Of a DNA stretch of 64,000 nt, positions 44,477 through 52,571 are shown piece by piece. The stretch covers positions 17,677 to 81,676 of the forward strand of contig JBFWMM010000006.1 of the NCBI GenBank assembly GCA_050251615.1, read 5' to 3'. Made by a program: the position numbers and the translations under genes. The stretch's first letter is position 1, and every line of letters begins with the position of its first letter. Source of the stretch: Sedimentisphaera sp050251615 (GTDB lineage Bacteria > Planctomycetota > Phycisphaerae > Sedimentisphaerales > Sedimentisphaeraceae). The notes beneath the pieces were generated by a model. The model made no database searches, was not told the DNA's origin, and saw only the letters and a program-made list of their open reading frames with translations.

Positions 44477-45859
44477 ATGGCAGATAATAAAAAGAGTTGG
44501 CAGCACAGGCTGAAGAATGCGCCCGATGAGCTCGCGATGAATTTCGTTGAATCGCTCTCTTACGACAGGCGCCTGTATAAATATGACATACAGGGCTCTA
44601 TCGCGCATGCGGAGATGCTCAGCGAGCAAGGGCTTATCACGGCCGGGGAGTTCGGCATAATTCGCGAAAATCTTCTCGCCATCGAGGCGGACATCGAAGC
44701 GGGTAATTTTAAGTTTGATGTGGTCTATGAGGATATTCATATGGCCATTGAGGCGGCGCTTGTCGAGCGGTGCGGCGATACCGGCCGCAAGCTCCATACG
44801 GGCCGCAGCCGCAACGATCAGGTTACGCTGGATATGCGGCTGTGGATGCGCGAAGAGATAGATTCGCTCACTGCCCATATTGTGGATGTGCAGCGCGCGT
44901 TTGTTACGCTGGCCGAGAAATATACCGATGCGATTATGCCCTCATACACGCATCTCCAGCGGGCGCAGCCGATTGTTATCGCGGCGTACCTGCTGAGCTT
45001 TGTTGAGCAGTTCGAGCGCGACAAGGGCAGGCTTGCCGATCTTCGCGTGCGCGTGAATGTGTCTCCGCTTGGTAGCGGGGCGGTTGCCGGCTCCACTCTC
45101 CCGATTGACCGCTTCAGCACGGCAAAGAAGCTCGGCTTCGCAGACATCACATACAACAGCATCGATTCTGTTTCAGACCGCGACTACTGCGCGGAGTTCG
45201 CTTTTGCCTGCTCGATGATAATGACACATCTCTCTAAGCTGGCCGAAGACTTTATCATTTACACTACCACGGAGTTCGGCTTCATCAGGACGAGCGATAA
45301 ATACTGCACGTCTTCAAGTATGATGCCGCAGAAGCGCAACCCCGATATGCTCGAGCTGATTCGCGGCAAGAGCGCGAACGTTTACGGCTCGCTGAGCGCG
45401 CTGATGATGATGCTGAAGGCGCAGCCCAGTACGTACAATCGCGACTTGCAGGAAGATAAGATTCACATCTTCAACGCCGCCGATTATACCGCCAACTGCC
45501 TTGATATGGCCGCGGCGATCGTCTCGAACACGGATTTCCGCACCAAGCACATTGCAAAGGACATAGATGAGGGTTTCCTCGATGCGACGAGCCTGGCCGA
45601 GTACCTCGTGCGCAGGGGAGTTCCGTTCCGAGAGGCGCATGGCATCGTAGGGCGGATTGTGGCCTGGTGCGAAGAAAAAGGGCAGAAGCTCAGCGAGGTG
45701 AGCCTGAGCAGGTATCAGGAGTTCTGCGGGGCAATAGACTGCGACGTGTTTGAAAATCTCACCGCCGCCCGCGTTGCCGCGCAATACACAAGCCCGGGTG
45801 CCGCAGGCAGCTCGCAGAGCAAAGAGAGAATCGCGTACTGGAAGAAAGAACTGAGTTAA
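44477..45859 (+). CDS. argH: Argininosuccinate lyase
   Basis: A 460-residue fumarase-superfamily lyase that splits argininosuccinate into arginine and fumarate, the last step of arginine synthesis. The start at 44477 has GAGG 8 bases upstream. Signatures are HTGRSRNDQVTLDMRLWMRE near residue 102, TYTHLQ-like PSYTHLQRAQPI near 155, and the superfamily loop SSSMMPQKRNPDMLELIRGK near 278 with the catalytic Ser. Length and motif order are normal. Other arginine genes are not in the window. Confidence 0.97.
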   Translation: MADNKKSWQHRLKNAPDELAMNFVESLSYDRRLYKYDIQGSIAHAEMLSEQGLITAGEFGIIRENLLAIEADIEAGNFKFDVVYEDIHMAIEAALVERCGDTGRKLHTGRSRNDQVTLDMRLWMREEIDSLTAHIVDVQRAFVTLAEKYTDAIMPSYTHLQRAQPIVIAAYLLSFVEQFERDKGRLADLRVRVNVSPLGSGAVAGSTLPIDRFSTAKKLGFADITYNSIDSVSDRDYCAEFAFACSMIMTHLSKLAEDFIIYTTTEFGFIRTSDKYCTSSSMMPQKRNPDMLELIRGKSANVYGSLSALMMMLKAQPSTYNRDLQEDKIHIFNAADYTANCLDMAAAIVSNTDFRTKHIAKDIDEGFLDATSLAEYLVRRGVPFREAHGIVGRIVAWCEEKGQKLSEVSLSRYQEFCGAIDCDVFENLTAARVAAQYTSPGAAGSSQSKERIAYWKKELS

Positions 45860-45886
45860 GGCGCATCAAGCCGGAGAAAAGCAGTC

Positions 45887-46732
45887 ATGGATAAATTTAG
45901 CGTATCAGATATGTACAGGCGGGCGAGCAGGGGAGAAAAGTTCTCCATGATCACCTGCTACGATTATACAATGGCCCGTATCCTCGCGCGCACCGAGATT
46001 GATTCGCTGCTCGTCGGCGATTCTGCGGCGCAGATGATGCTCGGCGCCCGCAACACGCTCGGCATCACGATGGATATTCTTCTCGCCCTCACATGTGCGG
46101 TGCGCAGGGGCGCGCCGGAGAAGATGGTCATAGCGGATATGCCGTTTATGTCGTATCAGCCATCGCTTCGCACGGCCATGCAGAACGCGGGTCGCTTCGT
46201 TTCTGAGGCCGATGCCGACGTTGTGAAGGTTGAAGCGGGCAGGGCACAGCTCGACACCATCAAAGCCATCGCAGACTGCGGGATCAGCGTGATGGCACAT
46301 ATCGGCCTGCGGCCACAGGCAATCGGGCTCAAAGGCGTACTCAAAGCCGAGGGCACAAACGCCGCCAAGGGCTATGAGCTGATAAAGCTTGCGGAGGATA
46401 TGGAACGCGCAGGCGCAGGCTCTATTCTGATTGAGGGCGCGTGCTGCGAGGTGGTTGACATCATCTGCGAGAACGTAACCGTGCCGACGGTCAGCTGCGG
46501 TGCGGGTGCGGCCTGCGACGGGCAGGTGCTCGTGATAAATGATGTGCTCAGCCTGCATGACAGCTATATGCCAAAATTCGCCCGCAGATACACTAATATC
46601 TCCGAGAGCATCGAGAAGGCGATTTCACAGTACCATCAGGATGTTCTGTCGGGTGGCTATCCCTCCGACGAAGAGAGCTACCATATCCGCGCTGGTGAGC
46701 TGGAAATCCTCAAGCGTATGATGACAAATTGA
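45887..46732 (+). CDS. panB: 3-methyl-2-oxobutanoate hydroxymethyltransferase
   Basis: A 281-residue PanB-type TIM-barrel enzyme of pantothenate synthesis, transferring a hydroxymethyl group from methylene-tetrahydrofolate to ketoisovalerate. Seen are MITCYDYTMARIL, the metal-ligand region LLVGDSAAQMM near residue 43, ADMPFMSYQ, VVKVEAG, AHIGLRPQAIG and the catalytic-Glu strand ILIEGACCEVVD with GAGAACDGQVLVIND. It is slightly longer than usual because of a C-terminal tail. It follows argH by 27 bases and may share its transcript. No panC is nearby. Confidence 0.9.
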   Translation: MDKFSVSDMYRRASRGEKFSMITCYDYTMARILARTEIDSLLVGDSAAQMMLGARNTLGITMDILLALTCAVRRGAPEKMVIADMPFMSYQPSLRTAMQNAGRFVSEADADVVKVEAGRAQLDTIKAIADCGISVMAHIGLRPQAIGLKGVLKAEGTNAAKGYELIKLAEDMERAGAGSILIEGACCEVVDIICENVTVPTVSCGAGAACDGQVLVINDVLSLHDSYMPKFARRYTNISESIEKAISQYHQDVLSGGYPSDEESYHIRAGELEILKRMMTN

Positions 46733-46766
46733 TGTTCGCAGGCGTATCGCAGTGGTGCGGTGCCGG

Positions 46767-48008
46767 TCAGCCGAGCCGGCAGACTTTCGGCACCGGCTTG
46801 ATAAACTCCTGCCGCAGAGACCATGTGTAGGCGCCTTGAGAAGGGACAAGGAGCAAATCGCCTTCTTCGATAGCGGCGCCAAAGTATGAGAACCCCCACA
46901 CATCATGCGGCGTGCATAGCGAGCCAAGCAGGTGACAGGGCCGCTCGGTGAGTTGCGGGCGGGTAAGATTTACCACGGGAAACACATCGCTTTCGAAGCG
47001 CTCCCAGCCGATTGCGTTCGTGCCTGCGTCTGTAATGACCAGATCCGGCATTTTTTTGTCCGTAACGCGCATAATCAGGCTCATCGAATCGCTACAAAGC
47101 CATCTGCCCGGCTCAATGAATACTCTCTCCAGAGGCAGACAGCCAAGGTATTTTTCCACGGCATCGCCGAGCTCTTGGGCAAACTGCTCTATCGGTACGG
47201 CTGGCGTGAATGTGCGCTTGAATTCAGCGGGGTCAAAATCAATCAAACCACGCTTCATAATCATCTGCGCCTCACCATCCGCCCAGCATAGCTCGCCCGG
47301 CTCAGGCCAGTACCCCCCGCCAATATCGATTATGCGAATCTTTTGGCGTACGGGCTCCGGCAATGGCGAAAGTTTTGCGCCGAGAGATTCGATAATCGCC
47401 GTTTGTGCGCGAGCGTCCATATTCCAGCTTGAATGGAAGTGTATGCCGCAGAAATCAAGAAAGGGGCAAAGTTGCGCCTTGTGAATGAAGGCGACAAGTT
47501 CGTTTATGTCAATCCCGAATTTTCGCCAGAGACCGTCCGGCTGTATGTTCAGCCTCGCCCCGATTCTCACGGGTGTTTTTGCTTCCTGCGCGGCACCGGC
47601 AAGGCGTTTGAGTTCGGTGAGGCTGTCGAGCCAGATAATCGGCTGAACTTCTGCACTCGTGGCTGCTTCAAGCTCCGATGCCGTCTTACCCGGGCCGGTA
47701 AAGATAATCTCACGCGCACCCGCTTCCAAAGCGAGAGCAAGTTCAAGGCCGCTTGATATGTCGAGCCCGATTCCTTGAGCGACAAGCGCCTTGCTGACAT
47801 ACGGATGATTGTTGCTTTTTACAGCATAAAAGGCGCTCACGGGCACGGGAAACTTCGCAAAGGCCTGCTTCAATCTCTCGCAGCGTTCAATCAGGAGCTG
47901 TTCATCAAATACATAAAGCGGCGTGCCGAGCTGCCCTGCGAGCGTGGCAAATTTTTCACGCCGGCCGAGAACGTCTCCGGCCATTTCCGTGAGCAAATCG
48001 CTTATCAA
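46767..48008 (-). CDS. Fold-III PLP-dependent amino acid decarboxylase
   Basis: A 413-residue alanine-racemase-fold decarboxylase related to diaminopimelate, ornithine and siderophore-pathway decarboxylases. The PLP Lys is in FYAVKSNNHPYVSKAL near residue 61; HFHSSWNMDA, IDIGGGYWPEPG and FIEPGRWLCSDSM are phosphate-binding and dimer motifs; LGSLCTPHDVWG near 352 has the catalytic Cys and Asp, and GAYTWSL the PLP-contacting Tyr. A TTG start at 48008 overlaps the stop of the ATP-grasp gene; an ATG at 47984 is the alternative. It is last in a coupled operon, so its substrate is probably a product of that pathway rather than diaminopimelate. Confidence 0.85.
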   Translation of the reverse strand: MISDLLTEMAGDVLGRREKFATLAGQLGTPLYVFDEQLLIERCERLKQAFAKFPVPVSAFYAVKSNNHPYVSKALVAQGIGLDISSGLELALALEAGAREIIFTGPGKTASELEAATSAEVQPIIWLDSLTELKRLAGAAQEAKTPVRIGARLNIQPDGLWRKFGIDINELVAFIHKAQLCPFLDFCGIHFHSSWNMDARAQTAIIESLGAKLSPLPEPVRQKIRIIDIGGGYWPEPGELCWADGEAQMIMKRGLIDFDPAEFKRTFTPAVPIEQFAQELGDAVEKYLGCLPLERVFIEPGRWLCSDSMSLIMRVTDKKMPDLVITDAGTNAIGWERFESDVFPVVNLTRPQLTERPCHLLGSLCTPHDVWGFSYFGAAIEEGDLLLVPSQGAYTWSLRQEFIKPVPKVCRLG

Positions 48009-49261
48009 AGCTCCATTTCCTCTATATCCACGTGCAGAGCGTTTGTCAGCTCATCACACTGCTCCATAAAGTCACTCGCGTTATTCGGACGAAAAATAAC
48101 GTTTGCCAGAAGCCATTTGTCGTAGCTTTTCGGGGGCAGGGCCACAATATCCCCCGCCTGGCGCTTTGGTTCTATGTCAAGCACGCGAGCGTCCGCTTCG
48201 AGCGCCGAAAAATCCAGATTCTTTATAAGCCCTTCATTGCGAGCGAATATGCGCAGACCGATATGTCTTGCGCAGGCGATGCTTGCGTTTTCGCAGCTCT
48301 GCCCCTCGGCCACGTTCACCGCCGCAGAAATTACATCAAATCCAGCAGCACATCTAAGCAGGGCGGGCAGGCAGTCGCCGCCGGGGCGTGGCGTAATCTC
48401 CAGCAGCACAATCCCCTGCTCGGTTGCAAGAAAATCGGTCATAAATATCACGCCGGAAAGTCCCAGAGCTTCTGCGGCCTTGTGGAGCTGGCGCGTAATG
48501 TCCGGCAGGCTTATATGCTCGGGCAGTTGTGCGGGGTATATGTATCCGCGGGTAGTACCGAGTGGGGCGCCGGTGAGGTGGAATTTTTCGGTGAGGCGCA
48601 GAATACGAGTTTCGCCGTTTTGCCAGATGGCATCGCAACTGAATTCCCTGCCAGAATAATATTTCTCCGCAAGAATCGCTCCGCTGAAATCTTCGTACAT
48701 GCGGCAGTGGCTGCGTCTTGTCAACAGGCGCATTATCTGCGCGAAGTTTGCTTTGAGCTGTTGCTCGCTATTGCATCTGAACACATACTCGCTCCCCGAA
48801 CCGGATACGGGCTTGAGCACAATATCTTCTCCGCAGGCGTTGAAGAATTCCAGCGCACTTTCCATATCACTGACCCTTGCAAACCGGCCCACGCTCACGC
48901 CTGCCTGTGCGAGAAACTCCTTGCTTCGTTGCTTGTCTCTTGTTATTGCGATCGCCTTACGCGATGGATACGGCAAGGACAGGCTCTCTGCAAGAAACGA
49001 TGCGAGTCTGAGCGATTCGCAGTCGTAGCAGGTGATTCCTGTTAGTCTGATTCGCGAGGCTGCAAGATGAGATTTCAGAAAACGCAGCACATCCTTAGGC
49101 GATGATAAATCGCAGAAGAGCTCATCTTTGAGATCGTCTTCGGAATCGCAGGCAAAGGATATGTCGGTGAGAAAAAGCACTTCCCCCTTGCTCGTTTCGC
49201 GCAAATGCTCTACATAGTCGCACGTTGTCCCGACGACAAGCACAAGCTCACGGCTACTCAT
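48005..49261 (-). CDS. ATP-grasp carboxylate-amine ligase
   Basis: A 418-residue ATP-grasp enzyme, likely joining a carboxylate to an amine at the cost of ATP. The ATG at 49261 overlaps the preceding stop (ATGA), with GGAG upstream. The N-terminal Rossmann-like part is about 1-110; the grasp domain has TRDKQRSKEFLAQAGVSVGR, VLKPVSGSGSEYVFRC (ATP-binding Lys), LAEKYYSGREFSCDAIWQNG and the metal-binding EITPRPGGDCLP near residue 285. This set is like carnosine-synthase or biotin-carboxylase-type ligases. The partner substrates are not evident. Confidence 0.87.
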   Translation of the reverse strand: MSSRELVLVVGTTCDYVEHLRETSKGEVLFLTDISFACDSEDDLKDELFCDLSSPKDVLRFLKSHLAASRIRLTGITCYDCESLRLASFLAESLSLPYPSRKAIAITRDKQRSKEFLAQAGVSVGRFARVSDMESALEFFNACGEDIVLKPVSGSGSEYVFRCNSEQQLKANFAQIMRLLTRRSHCRMYEDFSGAILAEKYYSGREFSCDAIWQNGETRILRLTEKFHLTGAPLGTTRGYIYPAQLPEHISLPDITRQLHKAAEALGLSGVIFMTDFLATEQGIVLLEITPRPGGDCLPALLRCAAGFDVISAAVNVAEGQSCENASIACARHIGLRIFARNEGLIKNLDFSALEADARVLDIEPKRQAGDIVALPPKSYDKWLLANVIFRPNNASDFMEQCDELTNALHVDIEEMEL

Positions 49262-50196
49262 ATCATGCACTCCTCGGCAACGGGCAACTGCACGGCAATC
49301 TTCTCACGGCTGAGCTTATAGAGCGGTTCGGCATGCAGGGCGAATTTATCTTTCCAGCCGAAATCACCGCATAGGAAATCCACGCGGCCCAAGCGGCTTT
49401 CCAACGCCCACTTGATATGATGGATGTTGATATGCTTTGCTATGCCCTTGAAGAGCGGGTTTGTGCCGCCTGCGAGGACGGTGTGCCGGTTCGCATGCGT
49501 TACCCCCACGTCCACCGCGGCAATCTGCCCGTCAACGAGCATCGTGGTTACGCGGAGCGCCTCCATATAGCGTGCGTAACCGAGCATACGCCTGAATCCT
49601 GCCAGAAAGCGGCTGTCCGCGAAGTAGGAATGGCTGCCGAAGTTTTGCAGATTCAAATCGAGCATGGCGTCTATGTCGGCGAAATTGTTCAGCCGCACCT
49701 CCGCATCAAACTGCCTGAGTTCGCGCAGGAGGTTGCGGCGGTATTTACCGTCCATACCGGCGAGGTATCTGTCAAAATCGTAATCAAGCGCCGGCGGCAG
49801 GAGCGAGTAGTTCAGCTCGTCCTCATCGCAAAATGTCTCCAGAAGGCCGCCTGCGGCACGCAGATAGCGCACCTCCCCCTCATTGGGGAGTGCGCCGAGA
49901 AGCGTTTCAAGGGCTCTGTGGCTTGAGGCGTATATTACGTTTTGTTCAAGCCATGTGCGGCCACCGTACAGCTCGCCTGGAAAAAACGAAACACCCTTTC
50001 CGCTGCCGTTGCGGCAGAGGGCGAGAAGCCCGCAGAGCACACCGTTTTCCTCAGCCGTTACGAAAAACGGCTCGTTACCGAAGGTTAGGTGGAAGCACTC
50101 GCGCACTTCCCACAGGTTGAAAAAACAGTCCTGCGGGACGTAGCGCCGCCACAGCTCGCGGCATTGTGAGATGTTTTCGGTGGTACGAAGTTTCAT
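49258..50196 (-). CDS. GNAT/FemAB-like acyltransferase
   Basis: A 312-residue protein with the double-GNAT layout of FemAB or BioF2-like acyltransferases. Visible are FFVTAEENGVLCGLLALC (first beta core), MDGKYRRNLLRELRQF near residue 145, a signature of GNAT_6/FemAB proteins where the basic helix follows, and VTTMLVDGQIAAVDVGVTHA with GTNPLFKGIAKHINIHHIKW. The ATG at 50196 is preferred to a TTG at 50205 that overlaps the upstream stop. It probably transfers an acyl or aminoacyl group to an amine made by its operon neighbours. Confidence 0.8.
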   Translation of the reverse strand: MKLRTTENISQCRELWRRYVPQDCFFNLWEVRECFHLTFGNEPFFVTAEENGVLCGLLALCRNGSGKGVSFFPGELYGGRTWLEQNVIYASSHRALETLLGALPNEGEVRYLRAAGGLLETFCDEDELNYSLLPPALDYDFDRYLAGMDGKYRRNLLRELRQFDAEVRLNNFADIDAMLDLNLQNFGSHSYFADSRFLAGFRRMLGYARYMEALRVTTMLVDGQIAAVDVGVTHANRHTVLAGGTNPLFKGIAKHINIHHIKWALESRLGRVDFLCGDFGWKDKFALHAEPLYKLSREKIAVQLPVAEECMI

Positions 50197-50201
50197 TTTT
50201 G

Positions 50202-50603
50202 TCAACGACGGAAGGTTACGTTTATGTTGCTCGAATTGCCGCCGAAAGCGCGAACGGCAAACGCACGCACTACTTCGGGGTCGTACGGTTTGCAGCTGAA
50301 TACGTCGAGGTAGGTTGCGTTGGTGAGGTTGGCGAAGTGCGCGCTGATGAGGGATGTCTCAATCAGCTGTACCATCGAATACCCCGCGACTTTCTCGTCC
50401 TCGCCGAAATGTACAACCTGCGTCTCACCGAAGCGTTTCATCTCGATGAGATCGCAAAGGTCGATTACAAACTGCCTGATGTACTCGGCCGAGCGGATAA
50501 GCTCGGGGGCGCAATCGTAGATGTCTATGCTGGAGGCAATCCCCCAGACTTCGCCTTCGGTTTCAAAACATTGCTTCGGTGCTTCGCAAAGCATTTCATT
50601 CAT
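50202..50603 (-). CDS. SpeD-like pyruvoyl-dependent decarboxylase
   Basis: A 133-residue homolog of S-adenosylmethionine decarboxylase. Features are GIASSIDIYDCAPELIRSAE, VVHFGEDEKVAGYSMVQLIE and TSLISAHFANLTNATYLDVF with FSCKPYDPE, matching the bacterial/archaeal SpeD fold, where a Ser after Glu becomes the pyruvoyl group. Here the site reads IETSLISAH, so the processing Ser is displaced by one Thr relative to the usual ESH. SpeD homologs of this short type have been reported to act as pyruvoyl ornithine or arginine decarboxylases. No spermidine synthase is nearby. It is first in the coupled set, 38 bases after a tiny ORF. Confidence 0.85.
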   Translation of the reverse strand: MNEMLCEAPKQCFETEGEVWGIASSIDIYDCAPELIRSAEYIRQFVIDLCDLIEMKRFGETQVVHFGEDEKVAGYSMVQLIETSLISAHFANLTNATYLDVFSCKPYDPEVVRAFAVRAFGGNSSNINVTFRR

Positions 50604-50641
50604 AGTGTCCGCCTTTCTTGCCTGTCTGAGCAGGAGTTTTG

Positions 50642-50788
50642 TTATTCTTCTTCATTTTCTTCGATGCGGTCGTACTCCCGTTCGCTGCGCCGGGGTTTCC
50701 TATCCCTGTTTTTGCGCCTGCGCTCATACTGTCGCTCGTATTCTTCTTCTTCGTAATCGTTGTATTGCTTATTTTTGCTTTGCTTCAT
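50642..50788 (-). CDS. Small highly charged protein (48 residues)
   Basis: MKQSKNKQYNDYEEEEYERQ followed by an Arg/Lys/Glu-rich stretch ending RIEENEEE. Of 48 residues most are charged, with no hydrophobic core, so it is predicted disordered. An AAGG lies upstream of the ATG at 50788, and the SpeD-like gene follows on the same strand. It may be a regulatory or RNA-binding microprotein; no family is recognised and it could be a chance frame. Confidence 0.45.
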   Translation of the reverse strand: MKQSKNKQYNDYEEEEYERQYERRRKNRDRKPRRSEREYDRIEENEEE

Positions 50789-51095
50789 CTGATATAACCT
50801 TAAACAAAAGAACAATCCAATGTGCTCTCATAGTACAACTGGCGTGCCAAATGTGGGTAAAAATAATTAAATAACTGTAAAATACTTTAATTAAAGGACT
50901 TAGCCGTGTATTGTGTCTAACTGAAAGTGTAGAAAGCAGAGCGTTTTTTGTTTGCTTGCTGTAAAAAACGCGTAAAAAAATACCGTTTACGTCTGTTGGG
51001 CCTTCAAACAGCTGTATTCGGCTTGCTTGCTTGCTAAAACGAGTATAATAATACCGTCTTTATGAAATTCAGTATTTATTTACGGAAAGAGTGCC
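50789..51095. other. AT-rich divergent intergenic region
   Basis: Separates the SpeD-like operon from the second sigma-54 activator. It contains an A/T-rich hairpin (50941-50971) and a CTTG tandem (about 51020-51034). No convincing -35/-10 or sigma-54 (-24/-12) element was found on either strand. Confidence 0.6.
50941..50971 (+). repeat. Inverted repeat in the divergent region
   Basis: GCGTTTTTT (50941-50949) and AAAAAACGC (50963-50971) form a 9-pair stem with a 13-base loop. Its function is unknown; it could act as a terminator or operator. Confidence 0.55.
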
Positions 51096-52502
51096 ATGAT
51101 ACTTAGATTGAGCATCTGCCTGACAGACAGCAGGTTTCAAAACAGCCTTTGCCGCCGTCTCGCTGCGGGGAGCGACCTGGTAACGAAGATTCGCCCGAGC
51201 AAGAGCATCTGGAGACGGCTCATCGGGGAGGCGAGCGATGTTATTATTATTCATGAATCGCTTGTTTCGGGGCCTCTGGAGCAGTATATCACTATTTTGA
51301 ACGAGATGCCGGAAATGCCGACAACAATCGTCATTACCGACAGCGCCGAGCCGAGCGACAGCGCCGAGCTTATCAGCTGGGGCTTTGATACAGTTCTCTA
51401 TTCCGGTCTTGAACAGCAGCAACTCTTTGAGGCCATCGAGGCGACAATCGACAGCCGCCGTCAATTTCTTCTGCACGCGTTCGCGGAAAACTCCGGTGAA
51501 AGGACGCCGCAGCTCTCGGATTTCATTTCGCGAAGTCAGGAGATGCAGATGTTTATGCATACCGTCGGGCGGGTGGCAGGGTCTAAGAGCACTATCCTGC
51601 TGCTCGGCGAAACGGGTGTGGGCAAGGAGCATCTTGCCCGCGCGATACATGCTGAGAGCCCCGATTCAGACGGGCCGTTTTTGGCGATAAACTGCGCGGC
51701 TTTGCCCGAGCAACTGCTTGAAAGCGAGCTGTTCGGCCATGAGAAGGGCGCATACACCGGCGCTGCCACGAGCCGCCGCGGCGCGTTCGAGCTTGCACAT
51801 GGCGGCGTGCTGTTTCTCGATGAGATCGGTGAGCTGCCTCTGCACCTTCAGGCCAAGCTACTACGGGTTTTGCAGGATTTTAATGTCAAACGAATCGGTA
51901 GCGAGAATTCGGTGCGCGTGGATGTGCGTCTGATTGCAGCATCGAACAGGGACCTGGAGGAGGAAGTGCGCGAGAAGCGGTTCCGCAGCGATCTCTACTT
52001 CCGCCTGAGCGTCATTGAACTGGAAGTGCCCCCTTTGAGGCAGAGAAGGGAAGACATCCCCGACCTGGCCCGCAGGTTTACCGCGGCGATCGGGGTCAAA
52101 ATCAAACGCGACATTCGCCACATCTCCGATGAAGCGCTCAAATATCTGATAAAGTACGATTGGCCTGGTAATGTGCGCGAGCTGGCGAATGTCATCGAGA
52201 GGGCGATGCTGCTCTGCGAAGGCGACATTATAACCCGCACAGATCTGCCTGATGCCATCAGCCACCTCAACCGCGAAAGACTGCTTGAGCCTGCCGCGCT
52301 TGCCGGACAGGACTGGGAACAAAAAACGCTTGCGCAGGTCAAGGAAGATGTCTGGGGGCGTGTTGAGAAGGCGTATATCAGCGGCATGCTCACCACAACA
52401 AAGGGGAAAGTCTCTCTGGCCGCAGAGAGGGCCGGCATACACACCAGAGGCCTGTATGGCAAAATGCAGAAGTACGGCCTGCGCAAGGAAGATTTTAAAT
52501 AG
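51096..52502 (+). CDS. Sigma-54-dependent activator with degenerate receiver
   Basis: A 468-residue AAA+ activator. The N-terminal ~125 residues are spaced like a receiver but lack its active site: the first acidic pair is reduced to TDS, the phospho-acceptor position in DVIIIHES is His, and the C-terminal Lys is absent. The AAA+ part has LLLGETGVGKEHLARAIHAE, the sigma-54 loop in Tyr form (GAYTGA), and VLFLDEIGELPLH. The Fis-type helix-turn-helix is GKVSLAAERAGIHTRGLYGK. It should therefore be activated by something other than phosphorylation. A GGAAAG site precedes the ATG; the operon opposite may be its target. Confidence 0.9.
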   Translation: MILRLSICLTDSRFQNSLCRRLAAGSDLVTKIRPSKSIWRRLIGEASDVIIIHESLVSGPLEQYITILNEMPEMPTTIVITDSAEPSDSAELISWGFDTVLYSGLEQQQLFEAIEATIDSRRQFLLHAFAENSGERTPQLSDFISRSQEMQMFMHTVGRVAGSKSTILLLGETGVGKEHLARAIHAESPDSDGPFLAINCAALPEQLLESELFGHEKGAYTGAATSRRGAFELAHGGVLFLDEIGELPLHLQAKLLRVLQDFNVKRIGSENSVRVDVRLIAASNRDLEEEVREKRFRSDLYFRLSVIELEVPPLRQRREDIPDLARRFTAAIGVKIKRDIRHISDEALKYLIKYDWPGNVRELANVIERAMLLCEGDIITRTDLPDAISHLNRERLLEPAALAGQDWEQKTLAQVKEDVWGRVEKAYISGMLTTTKGKVSLAAERAGIHTRGLYGKMQKYGLRKEDFK

Positions 52503-52571
52503 GGGGGGGTATCGTGCGCTATGATTTGCGGTGCTATTGAAAGCGGTGGGCTTTCCTATATGATTAACTCT

